From contig NZ_JPWF01000002.1 in NCBI RefSeq assembly GCF_003326675.1, positions 124,001 through 188,000 of the forward strand: 64,000 bases of DNA. Reading direction: 5' to 3'. The position numbers and the translations under genes were made by a program. Below are positions 45,937-55,525 of this stretch, in pieces. The DNA is from Thalassospira profundimaris (GTDB lineage Bacteria > Pseudomonadota > Alphaproteobacteria > Rhodospirillales > Thalassospiraceae). Below the pieces are notes generated by a model, which searched no databases, had not been told where the DNA came from, and saw only the letters and a program-made list of their open reading frames with translations. The first letter of the stretch is position 1. The number at the start of each line of letters is the position of its first letter.

Positions 45937-46445
45937 AGCATCTTGCGCATATGCAGGCTGGGGAACGTAAAGTCGGGGGCAAAGGGGGCCTCAAACGGCC
46001 CGATGACTTCAAAGCCAAGGGATTCATAGAACCGGCGCGCTGAAAGCGTGGAATAGCATTCGAACTGCGCCACATGTTGCTTGCACGTTGCATCCTGCAC
46101 ACAGCGATCAAACAACATTTTGCCGATACCTTTGCGGGTGTAGTCGGGATCAACCGCAAAATGACGAACATGGACAATCCCGGTTTGAATGTCGGTTTTA
46201 TCACCGCCCGGACGCATTACGGTCCAGCCGCCGGCCCCGGCAAGGTCACCGTCATCCGTTCTGGCCAGATAATATGTTCCGGACGCCAACAAATCAGGAT
46301 TGGCACGGGCAAGAAACGCCATGCCACGCCGCAAGATATCTGGTTGGTAATCCCTGGCCAGCAACGCCGCATAGGACCGTTCAAACAGTGCCGTCACCGC
46401 ATCGGCGTCACCGGGTTTGGCAATATGGACGGTGATTTTCCCCAT
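45933..46445 (-). CDS. GNAT-family acetyltransferase
   Basis: A 170-residue N-acetyltransferase. ITVHIAKPGDADAVTALFERSY is the N-terminal part; VRHFAVDPDYTRKGIGKMLFDRCV is motif A with the acetyl-CoA loop RKGIGK; FYESLGFEVIGPFEA ends the fold. Its start lies 8 nt after the mutL stop, so it is probably cotranscribed with mutL. The substrate is unknown. Confidence 0.82.
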   Translation of the reverse strand: MGKITVHIAKPGDADAVTALFERSYAALLARDYQPDILRRGMAFLARANPDLLASGTYYLARTDDGDLAGAGGWTVMRPGGDKTDIQTGIVHVRHFAVDPDYTRKGIGKMLFDRCVQDATCKQHVAQFECYSTLSARRFYESLGFEVIGPFEAPFAPDFTFPSLHMRKML

Positions 46446-46453
46446 ATGCGGCC

Positions 46454-48406
46454 TTATCGACGGCCAAACATCTTTTCGATGTCATGCAGTTTCAGTTCGA
46501 CATAGGTCGGACGACCGTGATTGCATTGACCGGAATGCGGGGTTGCTTCCATCTGACGCAACAGGGCGTTCATTTCATCAGCATTCAGCTTGCGCCCCGA
46601 CCGCACCGAACCATGACAGGCCATGGTCGCGCAGACATACATCAGGCGATCTTTTAACGCCATGCCCTGCCCCAGCTCGGCAATTTCATCGGCCATGTCA
46701 CGCACCAATGCCCCGACATCGACCTTACCCAGCATGGCCGGAACTTCGCGCACCACGATTGCACCGGGTCCAAACGGTTCAAGGATCAGGCCAAGCTCGG
46801 CGAATTCTTCGGCACGGTCGGCAATGCGGTCGGCTGATGCCTCGTCCAGTTCGACGACTTCTGGTAACAAAAGTCCCTGACGCTTGACACCGGTGGCGGC
46901 AAGATCGGCCTTCATGCGTTCATAGACAATACGTTCATGGGCCGCGTGCTGATCGACAATCACCAGACCGTCACGGGTCTGGGCAATAATGTAATTGGCA
47001 TGGACCTGCCCGCGGGCCGCCCCCAAAGGGTGATCCACGAACTTGCCTTCATCGGCGATATTATCAATCCGTGCCGACGGTGCAGCGGCGGCATATCCAC
47101 CCGACAAAGCCGCAGCCGCGGCAGCAGCAAAGCCGCCATCGCCGGAAGTTTCTGACAGCATCCCGCCAAAATCGCGCCCGCGATCAAACAGGCCACCATA
47201 ACCGGATTGCGGATCCATCGGGGCCTGGGCAGCGTAATTGCGTTCAATGGCCGCGTGACTTGGAATGCTTGGCTGATACTGACCGATGTTAAAACCGCTT
47301 CCACCGCCGGTGCGTGCCCCGCCACCATAAGGAAGTGATGGACCATCGCCTTCGCGGCGTGCTGCCCCCAATGCCATATCGGCAACCGTGGTCGATGCCC
47401 GGTGCCCGGCCCCGGCCAGCGCATGTTTGAGTGCCCCGACAATCAGACCACGGACAAGACCCGGATCACGGAACCGGACCTCGGTCTTGCCGGGATGGAC
47501 GTTGACGTCAACATCGCGCGGGGAAAGTTCGAAAAACAGGGCTAGCAGCGGATGACGATCCCGCGCCAGGAAATCCTGATAGGCACCGCGCACAGCCCCC
47601 TGAAGCAACCGGTCCTTGACCGGGCGGCCATTGACGAACATGAACTGCATCTGGGCGTTGCCACGGTTCAGTGTCGGCACACCGGCATAACCGGTCAGAC
47701 GAATGCCTTCGCGTTCGGCTTCGATCTGAAGGGCGTTTTCCTGGAACTCGCGCCCCATCACCGCACCAAGGCGTTTCAGGCGGGCATCAAACAGATCGCC
47801 TTCGCAAGCAGGATAATTCAGGATCGATTTATTGCCATCGCCCGTCAGGGTGAAACCCACATCCGGGCGCGCCATCGCAAGGCGATCCATGATTTCACGC
47901 GCATACATCTGTTCGGTGCGTGCGGTTTTAAGGAACTTCAACCGGGCCGGGGTGGCATAGAAAAGATCGCGGACCTCGACCCGGGTTCCGAACGGATGGG
48001 CAGTCGGTTCCGGTTCGCCCTTGGCCCCGCCTTCAATGGTCAGCGACCATGCATTTTCCGAACCGCGCACCCGACTGGTCAGGCGCATCCGCGAGACAGA
48101 CCCGATGGAGGGCAATGCCTCGCCGCGGAAGCCCATGAAACCGATATTGAAAAGATCATCATCAGGCAGCTTGGACGTCGCATGACGTTCAACCGCAAGC
48201 GAGAGTTCTTCGGGTGTCATGCCCTTGCCGTCATCGGTGATCGACAACAGCGTCCGCCCGCCATCGCGCAGATTGACATCAACCTTGGTCGCCCCGGCAT
48301 CAAGCGCGTTTTCGACCAGCTCCTTGAGCGCCGCAGCCGGGCGTTCGACCACCTCACCGGCGGCAATCTGGTTGATCAGGTTCTGGGGCAGGACGCGCAG
48401 GGTCAT
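46454..48406 (-). CDS. mutL: DNA mismatch repair protein MutL
   Basis: MutL, 650 residues from [39 protein letters not shown]; the frame before 48406 is not used. GHKL ATPase motifs ENALDAG, DDGKGM and GFRGEAL are present. The C-terminal part has [12 protein letters not shown], the DQHA(X)2E(X)4E endonuclease motif, together with ACHGSVRSG and CNHGRPT, so this MutL likely nicks DNA itself, as in bacteria without MutH. The central linker (about 350-450) is low-complexity, Gly/Ala/Tyr-rich. It is read with the small GNAT gene downstream. Confidence 0.95.
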   Translation of the reverse strand: MTLRVLPQNLINQIAAGEVVERPAAALKELVENALDAGATKVDVNLRDGGRTLLSITDDGKGMTPEELSLAVERHATSKLPDDDLFNIGFMGFRGEALPSIGSVSRMRLTSRVRGSENAWSLTIEGGAKGEPEPTAHPFGTRVEVRDLFYATPARLKFLKTARTEQMYAREIMDRLAMARPDVGFTLTGDGNKSILNYPACEGDLFDARLKRLGAVMGREFQENALQIEAEREGIRLTGYAGVPTLNRGNAQMQFMFVNGRPVKDRLLQGAVRGAYQDFLARDRHPLLALFFELSPRDVDVNVHPGKTEVRFRDPGLVRGLIVGALKHALAGAGHRASTTVADMALGAARREGDGPSLPYGGGARTGGGSGFNIGQYQPSIPSHAAIERNYAAQAPMDPQSGYGGLFDRGRDFGGMLSETSGDGGFAAAAAAALSGGYAAAAPSARIDNIADEGKFVDHPLGAARGQVHANYIIAQTRDGLVIVDQHAAHERIVYERMKADLAATGVKRQGLLLPEVVELDEASADRIADRAEEFAELGLILEPFGPGAIVVREVPAMLGKVDVGALVRDMADEIAELGQGMALKDRLMYVCATMACHGSVRSGRKLNADEMNALLRQMEATPHSGQCNHGRPTYVELKLHDIEKMFGRR

Positions 48407-48466
48407 GAAGGCAATGCTCGCGATGTTCGGATGATTTATCTTGGTTGCCTTGAACCTATCAAAGCA

Positions 48467-48500
48467 CAAAGCGCGGCGAAATCCCTTTCACCGCGCTTTG
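48467..48500 (-). terminator. Terminator of the M16 peptidase pair
   Basis: A 10-bp stem (48467-48476 with 48491-48500) and 14-nt loop follow the end of the M16 gene at 48524 on the minus strand, with a T-rich run after it. It also lies before mutL and could insulate that gene. Confidence 0.6.
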
Positions 48501-48523
48501 AAATTTTAAGTGTGATGATGTGC

Positions 48524-49855
48524 CTAGAAGGCCAGTTTGCCTTCGGGTTTGCCAACCACCGTGACCGTTACATTGGCCGGATCCATCAGCTCGGCGGCGA
48601 CGCGGTTGACATCGTCGAGGGTGACGGCATCCACCAGACTGTTACGACGATCCAGGAAGTCCATGCCAAGGTCGTCTTTCTGCATACCGACCAGCATCCC
48701 CGAAAGGTTGCCAAGGCTTGTGAAGCGCAGTGGATAAGCCCCGGTCAGATAGGATTTGGCGTTATCAAGTTCTTCCTGTGAAACGCCTTTTTCCTTCATC
48801 TTCGTCCATTCAGCACTGACCAGAGACAGGCTTTGACCAATTGCGTCATTACGCGTTGCCACCCCACCCATCATCATGACGGCATGATCAAGATTGGCAA
48901 GGTAGCTATAGACACCATAGGCCAGACCGCGCTTTTCACGAACCTCCTCGGTCAGACGCGATGAAAAGCCACCGCCGCCAAGAATGTAGTTCATGACATA
49001 GGCCGGGTAGAAATCCGGGTCCTTGCGTTCAATCCCTTTCTGCCCCCAGATCGCCTGACTTTGCGGGATGTCCTGATCGACGACGTCGATACCCCCAAAT
49101 TTCGGCGTAACATCGGCAATAACCGGAAGGTCACTGTGATCCGGCAGACTGCCAAAGGCCTCGTCAAGAAGCGGTCCAAGTTCCTCGGCCGTGATATCAC
49201 CGGCAACACCAATGATCAGGTTATCCTTGGCAAAGGCCTGACCAACGAAATTGCGGAAATCATTGGCGTTCAGCCCGGCGACCGTTTCAAAGTTCCCCGA
49301 AACCGGACGGGCATAGGGATGACCACCAAAGATCGATTTGAAGAAGGTCCGGCTGGCAATATCGCCCGGATCATTTTCCGCCCGCTTCAGGCCCGAGACA
49401 ATCTGGGACCGGATACGTTCAACCGCCTCGTCATCAAAGCGTGGCTCGGAAAGTGCCAGGCGCAGAAGATCAATTGCAGTTTCACGTTCGCGGGTCAGCG
49501 TGGTCAGCGATCCGGAAAAATCATCGCGACCAGCATCAAAGGACAGACTGATCGACCGGTTTTCCATTTCACCACGGAAGGTCTGGCTGTCCATGGCCCC
49601 CGCACCCTCGTCAATCAGGCCCGAGACCATATTGGCGAGGCCCATCTTGTCAGCCGGATCGGTTGCCGCCCCCGCACCGGTAAACGCAATATCCATGGTC
49701 ATCAGCGGGTTCATGTGATCTTCTATCAGCCAGGCACGAATGCCCCCCTCGGAAACCACTTCCTTGACCTCGACCGCCTGTGCGGCAGAAGCCATGCCCA
49801 GAATTGTCATCGAGGCAACGGCAATTCCAGCGACCTGTTTCATAAGCTGGTTCAT
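48524..49855 (-). CDS. M16-family peptidase subunit, catalytic motif absent
   Basis: A 443-residue M16 protein with a signal peptide (VAGIAVASMTILGMASAAQA). The position where active members have HxxEH reads LANMVSGLIDEG (about residues 73-84), so zinc binding is lost. The later TEEVREKRGLAYGVYSY segment, typical of the R/Y site in M16B subunits, is retained. Such inactive subunits pair with active ones; the active partner is encoded immediately upstream, 1 nt away. The complex probably processes exported peptides in the periplasm (inference). Confidence 0.87.
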   Translation of the reverse strand: MNQLMKQVAGIAVASMTILGMASAAQAVEVKEVVSEGGIRAWLIEDHMNPLMTMDIAFTGAGAATDPADKMGLANMVSGLIDEGAGAMDSQTFRGEMENRSISLSFDAGRDDFSGSLTTLTRERETAIDLLRLALSEPRFDDEAVERIRSQIVSGLKRAENDPGDIASRTFFKSIFGGHPYARPVSGNFETVAGLNANDFRNFVGQAFAKDNLIIGVAGDITAEELGPLLDEAFGSLPDHSDLPVIADVTPKFGGIDVVDQDIPQSQAIWGQKGIERKDPDFYPAYVMNYILGGGGFSSRLTEEVREKRGLAYGVYSYLANLDHAVMMMGGVATRNDAIGQSLSLVSAEWTKMKEKGVSQEELDNAKSYLTGAYPLRFTSLGNLSGMLVGMQKDDLGMDFLDRRNSLVDAVTLDDVNRVAAELMDPANVTVTVVGKPEGKLAF

Positions 49856-49856
49856 A

Positions 49857-51281
49857 TCAATGTACTCCCGCGCCGGTATCGATGGGCAATACAGGGCCGC
49901 GACCCGAAACCGGGCCGTCCTTTGGTGGCAACAGCCAGCCTGTCACGGATTGCTTGTCGTTAAAGACCCGCTTGGCGGCTTCGTTGACCTGATCAACGGT
50001 GACCGCGGAAACCCGGTCCGGCCAGCTTTCGACCTGTTCGACACTTAGTCCAACCGCAAGGGATTTACCCAGCACGCGGGCACCGGCCGACAAGGAATCA
50101 CGGGCAAAGACCGCACTATCAAGCAGCTTTTGCTTGGCGCGTTCAAGTTCGTCCTGGGTCACACCATTGGCAACGATATCGGCAATCTGATCATCAATCG
50201 CCTTTTCAAGATCGGCCAGTTCGACATTGTCACGTGGCACGCCATAGACGCCAAAGGTGGCCAGATCAACCGCGACCGGGTCGTAGAAAGTACCAACACT
50301 GGTCGCAATGGCCTGATCGACGACCAGCGCCTTGAACATCCGGCTTGTCGTGCCCGAACCGATAATCTCGCTGAGGAGTTCAAGCGGGGCGGCATCGGCG
50401 GCATTTTCGCTGTGATAGGACGGGGCAAGGTAATAGCGCGACATGGATGCCTGCCCAACGCGGGGATCGTGCATGGTGACCTTGCGCGGGGCGTGCTGCA
50501 CCGGTTCCTTGACGCGGTTGCGGGTCAGAACATCACCACGCGGGATGACGCCATAATATTTCTGCGCCATCGGCAGAAGTTCATCCATCGTGATGTCACC
50601 GGCAACAACCAGAATGGCGTTATTGGGCGCATACCATTTGCGATAGAAATCAAGAGCGTCTTCGGTCGAAAGCTGCTCCATCTCGTGCATCCAGCCAATG
50701 ATCGAGCGACCATAAGGATGGGCCATGTAAAGGGATGCCCGCATCTGTTCGCCCAGAAGCGCACCGGGATTGTTATCAATCCGCGACCGACGTTCTTCGA
50801 TGATCACATCGCGTTCGGGCAGGACAACATCGTCGGAAAGCTGAAGATTGGTCATACGGTCGGCTTCCATCTTCATCACCAGATCAAGACGGTCGCGTGC
50901 GATGTTCTGGAAGTACCCGGTATAGTCCCAGGTGGTGAAGGCATTGTCATTGCCGCCATTGCGCGCAACGATCTTGGAAAAGTCACCCGGTGCGACATCA
51001 GCCGTGCCCTTGAACATCAGATGTTCAAGGAAATGGGCAATGCCCGATACGCCAAGCGGCTCGTCAGCCGAGCCGACCTTGTACCAGACCATCTGGGTAA
51101 CCACAGGAGCGCGGTGATTTTCCACCAGAACGACCTGCATCCCGTTATCGAGCGTTGCGGTCTGGGGGCTGAAGACAGCCGCAAAAGACATGTTCGGGAC
51201 CAATGCCACCATAACCGCGGCCAACAGGCCGGCAAATGTGCGATTACGCAGTGACATGACAGACAATCTTGGAATTTTCAT
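49857..51281 (-). CDS. M16-family zinc peptidase, active subunit
   Basis: A 474-residue zinc peptidase with an N-terminal export signal (FAGLLAAVMVALVPNMSFA). The zinc motif HFLEH is at residues 83-87 with HLMFKGT following, and the second Glu lies around 160 in the family pattern. It probably forms a heterodimer with the HxxEH-lacking product of the next gene. Both genes form an operon with no gap. In family terms it resembles the PqqL/zinc protease group. The natural substrate is not known. Confidence 0.89.
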   Translation of the reverse strand: MKIPRLSVMSLRNRTFAGLLAAVMVALVPNMSFAAVFSPQTATLDNGMQVVLVENHRAPVVTQMVWYKVGSADEPLGVSGIAHFLEHLMFKGTADVAPGDFSKIVARNGGNDNAFTTWDYTGYFQNIARDRLDLVMKMEADRMTNLQLSDDVVLPERDVIIEERRSRIDNNPGALLGEQMRASLYMAHPYGRSIIGWMHEMEQLSTEDALDFYRKWYAPNNAILVVAGDITMDELLPMAQKYYGVIPRGDVLTRNRVKEPVQHAPRKVTMHDPRVGQASMSRYYLAPSYHSENAADAAPLELLSEIIGSGTTSRMFKALVVDQAIATSVGTFYDPVAVDLATFGVYGVPRDNVELADLEKAIDDQIADIVANGVTQDELERAKQKLLDSAVFARDSLSAGARVLGKSLAVGLSVEQVESWPDRVSAVTVDQVNEAAKRVFNDKQSVTGWLLPPKDGPVSGRGPVLPIDTGAGVH

Positions 51282-51344
51282 TACGTCATCCCATTCCTTA
51301 TCAGGCGTTCATCCCGAATTTCTTAAGAAGCGAATATGACAGAA

Positions 51345-51371
51345 CAAGGGCGCGAAAGTTTCGCGCCCTTG
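51345..51371 (-). terminator. Stem-loop after the lipoprotein gene
   Basis: A 12-bp perfect stem (51345-51356 with 51360-51371) with a 3-nt loop follows the DUF3035 gene end at 51419 on the minus strand. A modest T-rich stretch follows (TTCTGTCAT). A terminator or attenuator before the M16 genes. Confidence 0.68.
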
Positions 51372-51418
51372 CTTTGTTCATCAAATTGTCGTGTAGCGCA
51401 TAAAAGCGTGCTGTCAGA

Positions 51419-51997
51419 TCAGAAGATATCTTCGAGCCAGCCTTTCTGTTTGCGTTCGATAACCGGGGTATTGCCACCGCCCGAAACACTGTTGCCCAGT
51501 GCCTGCTGGTCGCGGATACGCTTTGCTTCTGCCTCGGCATCAACCACGGAATTCGGGTCCTGCTTTTCCTGCCAGAACAGCAGATCATCAATGACGCCTT
51601 CGCTTTCACTGATAAAGATCGAGGTTTCGCGATCAACGGTCGAACGGATTTCCGGATCAGCATATTGCGCACCGGATGAAGACAACAGGGCAACCTGCCC
51701 TTTGCTGCCCGTACCGGTAATGTCGCGTTTGACCTTGGTCGGATCATCGCCGACCAGAATGCGGCGGGCCTGATCGGTGGTCGAGCCGGTCTGCGGACGG
51801 GCGGCACCCGGTTCCGGAACGCGCATGGTGAAATCTGGCGGCAGGCTTAGCGGCGCACGCGAAACAACGGCGAACTCGTCAGGGGACTGTTTGTTCAGGC
51901 CAAAGGTTTCGCGGGTGGATTCACAACCGGAAACACCAAGTGCAAGTCCGCCCAACAGCGCAATTTTGAAAATACTGGTCGTAATCTTCCGGGCCAT
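51419..51997 (-). CDS. DUF3035 lipoprotein
   Basis: A 192-residue lipoprotein. MARKITTSIFKIALLGGLALGVSGCESTR is a signal sequence with a lipobox (VSGC), so it should be acylated, likely in the outer membrane. The SPDEFAVVSRAPLSLPPDF segment is the DUF3035 hallmark, found in many alphaproteobacteria next to lspA. The rest is Ser/Gly-rich. The start ATG at 51997 has AAGAGG upstream; the frame to 52036 is not used. It lies 51 nt downstream of lspA, the peptidase that would mature it. Function unknown. Confidence 0.86.
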   Translation of the reverse strand: MARKITTSIFKIALLGGLALGVSGCESTRETFGLNKQSPDEFAVVSRAPLSLPPDFTMRVPEPGAARPQTGSTTDQARRILVGDDPTKVKRDITGTGSKGQVALLSSSGAQYADPEIRSTVDRETSIFISESEGVIDDLLFWQEKQDPNSVVDAEAEAKRIRDQQALGNSVSGGGNTPVIERKQKGWLEDIF

Positions 51998-52048
51998 ATG
52001 TGCCTCTTTACCACTCCGCAACCGGGATAAGATCACCCGGCCAAAAAT

Positions 52049-52522
52049 TCATCTGGCAGATTTTTTACCGCCAAAAAGGGAATCGATCAACAGTAGCGCC
52101 GCACCAACTGTAATTGCACTGTCGGCAACATTGAATACCGGCCAGTGATAGCCCGCAACATGAAGATCAATGAAGTCGGTCACAGCACCGTGACGCAGGC
52201 GATCCACAAGGTTGCCAATCGCACCGCCAACAATCATCGCCAGCGCAAGACGCAACATTGAATCACGGGTACGCCACATCCAGACGCCAAAGCCAATGGT
52301 GATCACCGCCGTCACCGCAATCATCACCCAAGGCGCTTGCCCCTGGAACAGGCCGAAAGAGACACCCGGGTTCCAGGCCAGAACGAAGTTCATGAACGGC
52401 GTGACTTCAATCACCCGAAACGGGTTGGACAAGCCGTCAATGGCAAGGGCCTTGGTCCACTGATCGACACCAAAAACAATTGCAATGACGATCAGACCAA
52501 ACACAAAGGCGCGATGTTTCAT
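52049..52522 (-). CDS. lspA: Lipoprotein signal peptidase II
   Basis: Inner-membrane aspartyl protease that cleaves prolipoproteins, 157 residues. Four membrane helices and the family motifs are visible: DQWTKALAI, VIEVTPFMNFVLAWNPGVSFG, AMIVGGAIGNLVDRLRHGAVTDFID and HWPVFNVADSAITVG, which hold the two catalytic Asp. The ATG at 52522 is the usual start; a longer frame to 52585 would overlap a hairpin. ileS lies upstream and a lipoprotein gene downstream, a common arrangement in this group. Confidence 0.95.
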   Translation of the reverse strand: MKHRAFVFGLIVIAIVFGVDQWTKALAIDGLSNPFRVIEVTPFMNFVLAWNPGVSFGLFQGQAPWVMIAVTAVITIGFGVWMWRTRDSMLRLALAMIVGGAIGNLVDRLRHGAVTDFIDLHVAGYHWPVFNVADSAITVGAALLLIDSLFGGKKSAR

Positions 52523-52543
52523 CGATACTCTTTCTGACTTGCC

Positions 52544-52576
52544 GGTATCAGCCTGCTCTTTGGCAGGACTGATACC
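52544..52576 (-). other. Intercistronic hairpin between ileS and lspA
   Basis: A 13-bp stem with one bulged A (52544-52556 with 52563-52576) and a 6-nt loop lies between the ileS stop and the lspA start. No T tract follows, so RNA stabilisation or processing is more likely than termination. Confidence 0.5.
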
Positions 52577-52590
52577 AGAAACCACAGGCC

Positions 52591-55431
52591 TTATTCGGCC
52601 GCGGCAATTCCCATTTCATCAACGGCATCTGCGCAACGGTTACAGACGGTTTTATGCGTTGCATGGCTGCCGACTTCCGGCAGGGTCTGCCAGCAACGTT
52701 CGCATTTTTCACCATCTGCCAGTGCCGATACCACTCCAACACCTGCAACATCATCAAGGGTATAGGCACCAGCCGGTGCGTCACCCGTGATCAGTTCGAT
52801 GTCAGATGTAATGGCGATTTCGGCAAGATTAAGGCCATCAAGTGCGTCGACATATTCGGCAGCAGCATAAACCTTCGGTGCGGCATCAAGGCTTGCGCCA
52901 ATGCGTTTTTCTGCACGTTCAAGTTCCAGCGCACCGGTGACGACACGGCGCAGCTTGCGGATTTTCGCCCATTTCGCTGCCAGTGCCTCGTCTTTCCAGC
53001 TGTCCGATACAGTATTGAAGGTTTCGGTATGGACCGAGCTTTCCGCACCATAACGCGAACGCCATGCTTCGTCGGCGGTAAAGCACAGAACCGGTGCCAA
53101 CCAGCGAACAAGGCAATCAAACACGCGATCCATAACCGTGCGTGCCGCACGACGGCGCAGACTGCTTGGCGCGTCGCAATAAAGCGCGTCCTTGCGGATA
53201 TCAAGATAGAAGGCCGACATGTCGAGCGCACAGAAGTTGTGCAGTTCGATGAACATGGTGTGGAAGTCGAAATCAGCGGTCGTCTTGCGCACCATATCGT
53301 CAAGGTGGCTAAGACGATGCAGGACCCAGCGTTCCAGTTCCGGAAGCTCGTTCTCGGCAATCTTTTCGGCATCGTTGAAGCCATCAAGGTTGCCAAGCAG
53401 GAAGCGCAGCGTGTTACGCAAACGACGATAGATGTCGGAATGACGTTCGATGATTTCATGGCTGATGCGCAGATCGTCATGATAATCCGAGCTGACCACC
53501 CAAAGACGCAGAATGTCTGCACCAAGCTTGTTGATGATGTCATTTGGCGCAATCACGTTGCCCAATGACTTGGACATTTTGCGGCCTTCGCCATCCAGAA
53601 CAAAACCATGGGTAAGAACGGCTTCATACGGTGCGCGACCACGGGTACCACAGGATTCCAGTAGAGAACTGTGGAACCAGCCGCGATGCTGATCCGACCC
53701 TTCGAGATAAAGATCAGCCGGCCATTTCAGGTCCTGGCGTTCTTCGAGAACAAAGGCGTGGGTCGAACCGGAATCAAACCAGACGTCAAGAACATCGGTA
53801 ACCTGTTCGTAGTTCGCCGCATCGTATTTGTCGCCAAGGAATTCCTGCGGATCGCGGGTGAACCATGCGTCGGCACCCTCGGCACAGAAGGCTTCGTAAA
53901 CGCGGTCCAGAACACCCTGATCGCGGAGCGGCTGACGGGTATTCTTATCGATAAAGACCGTAATCGGAACGCCCCATGCGCGCTGACGCGAAACGCACCA
54001 GTCCGGACGGTTGGCAATCATGGAATGCAGGCGGTTACGGCCCGCTTCGGGCACGAAGCGGGTTTCATCAATTGCCTTAAGCGCCTTTTCACGCAGGTCA
54101 TTGTCCTGCATGGAGATGAACCATTGCGGCGTGGTGCGATAGATGATCGGGGCTTTGGAGCGCCAGGAGCACGGATAGGAGTGCTTGAGGCGGCCACGCG
54201 ACAACAATGCGCCAACTTCGATCAGTTTGGCGATCACAGCTTCGTTGGCGTCGGCTTCCTTGCCATTTTCATCATAAATGCGCTTGCCGGCAAACATCGG
54301 AACGGTCGGGTAATAGGCACCGTCGCCATCGACCATTTCCGGAATTTCAAGACCATATTTCAGACCGGTCTGATAATCGTCCGGGCCGTGGGTCGGTGCA
54401 GTATGGACAAAGCCGGTACCGGTATCGGTCGTGACATAATCAGCCGCCAGAAGCGGAACATCAAAGTCATAACCCTGACCACGGAACGGATGGGCCGACA
54501 GCGTACCTTCAAGATCAGAACCCTTGAAGGTTCCGACAACCTTGTGACCGGTGACGCGACCGCTTTTGCACAGGTCTTCGAGAAGGTCGGTACAAACCGC
54601 CATTTTCTCGCCAACGGTTGCCCATGCTTCTTCGGCGGTTTCGGTTACTTCGATCACCGAATATTCGATTTCCGCACCATAGGAAATTGCACGGTTACCC
54701 GGAATGGTCCAAGGGGTCGTGGTCCAGATGACGATGGTTGCATCTTTGAGGACATCGACCTTGGTCTCGGTGACCGGGAAACGCACATAAATGGTTTTGG
54801 AGGTGTGGTCGTGATATTCGACCTCGGCCTCGGCAAGGGCGGTCTTTTCAACCACCGACCACATGACCGGCTTGGAGCCCATATAGAGCGAACCGTTCAT
54901 CAGGAATTTGCCAAGTTCGCGGGCGATGGATGCTTCTGCCTTGTAGTCCATGGTGACATAGGGATTGTCCCAGTCACCCATCACGCCAAGGCGTTTGAAT
55001 TCTTCGCGCTGAACATCAAGCCATTTCTGGGCGAACTCGCGGCATTCCTTGCGGAATTCGGCAATCGGAACATCGTCCTTGTTCTTGCCTTTGGCGCGAT
55101 ACTGTTCTTCGATTTTCCATTCAATCGGAAGACCGTGGCAATCCCAACCCGGAACGTAAACCGCATTCTTGCCCAGCATCTGCTGGGAACGGGTGATGAC
55201 GTCTTTCAGGATTTTGTTCAGAGCGTGACCGATATGCAGATGGCCGTTCGCATAGGGAGGGCCATCATGCAGGACAAACATTTCACGGTCGGAAGAAATA
55301 CCGCGAATTTTGCCATAGAGGTCCTCGTCCTTCCACTGCGCAAGCAGGGTGGGCTCCATCTTTGGCAAACCCGCCCGCATCGGGAAATCGGTCTGGGGCA
55401 GGATAACGGTTTTCTTGTATTCGACACTCAT
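52591..55431 (-). CDS. ileS: Isoleucyl-tRNA synthetase
   Basis: Class I synthetase of 946 residues. HIGH motif as HLHIGH at about 64-69, KMSKS as GRKMSKSLGN, editing domain with TTTPWTIPGN, and the C-terminal zinc finger CERCWQTL ... CNRCADAV. This is the E. coli-like ileS1 type, mupirocin-sensitive by class. It stands between ribF and lspA, as in many Proteobacteria (ribF-ileS-lspA). The long plus-strand frame over it (53671-55584) is a codon-bias shadow. Confidence 0.97.
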   Translation of the reverse strand: MSVEYKKTVILPQTDFPMRAGLPKMEPTLLAQWKDEDLYGKIRGISSDREMFVLHDGPPYANGHLHIGHALNKILKDVITRSQQMLGKNAVYVPGWDCHGLPIEWKIEEQYRAKGKNKDDVPIAEFRKECREFAQKWLDVQREEFKRLGVMGDWDNPYVTMDYKAEASIARELGKFLMNGSLYMGSKPVMWSVVEKTALAEAEVEYHDHTSKTIYVRFPVTETKVDVLKDATIVIWTTTPWTIPGNRAISYGAEIEYSVIEVTETAEEAWATVGEKMAVCTDLLEDLCKSGRVTGHKVVGTFKGSDLEGTLSAHPFRGQGYDFDVPLLAADYVTTDTGTGFVHTAPTHGPDDYQTGLKYGLEIPEMVDGDGAYYPTVPMFAGKRIYDENGKEADANEAVIAKLIEVGALLSRGRLKHSYPCSWRSKAPIIYRTTPQWFISMQDNDLREKALKAIDETRFVPEAGRNRLHSMIANRPDWCVSRQRAWGVPITVFIDKNTRQPLRDQGVLDRVYEAFCAEGADAWFTRDPQEFLGDKYDAANYEQVTDVLDVWFDSGSTHAFVLEERQDLKWPADLYLEGSDQHRGWFHSSLLESCGTRGRAPYEAVLTHGFVLDGEGRKMSKSLGNVIAPNDIINKLGADILRLWVVSSDYHDDLRISHEIIERHSDIYRRLRNTLRFLLGNLDGFNDAEKIAENELPELERWVLHRLSHLDDMVRKTTADFDFHTMFIELHNFCALDMSAFYLDIRKDALYCDAPSSLRRRAARTVMDRVFDCLVRWLAPVLCFTADEAWRSRYGAESSVHTETFNTVSDSWKDEALAAKWAKIRKLRRVVTGALELERAEKRIGASLDAAPKVYAAAEYVDALDGLNLAEIAITSDIELITGDAPAGAYTLDDVAGVGVVSALADGEKCERCWQTLPEVGSHATHKTVCNRCADAVDEMGIAAAE

Positions 55432-55525
55432 CGTGACGGTCCTGTCGTCTTGAACAAATTAAAAGGGCGAACCCCCGGTGAATTCCGCAAAAAGCGCGCG
55501 GATCATAGCGGGTTCGTCGACAAAT

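Noticed and set aside
47552-48781. 409-residue plus-strand frame over mutL
   Set aside because: Antisense to conserved MutL motifs; no ribosome site or domain.
50130-51254. 374-residue plus-strand frame over the M16 gene
   Set aside because: Antisense to the HFLEH-containing peptidase; low-complexity translation.
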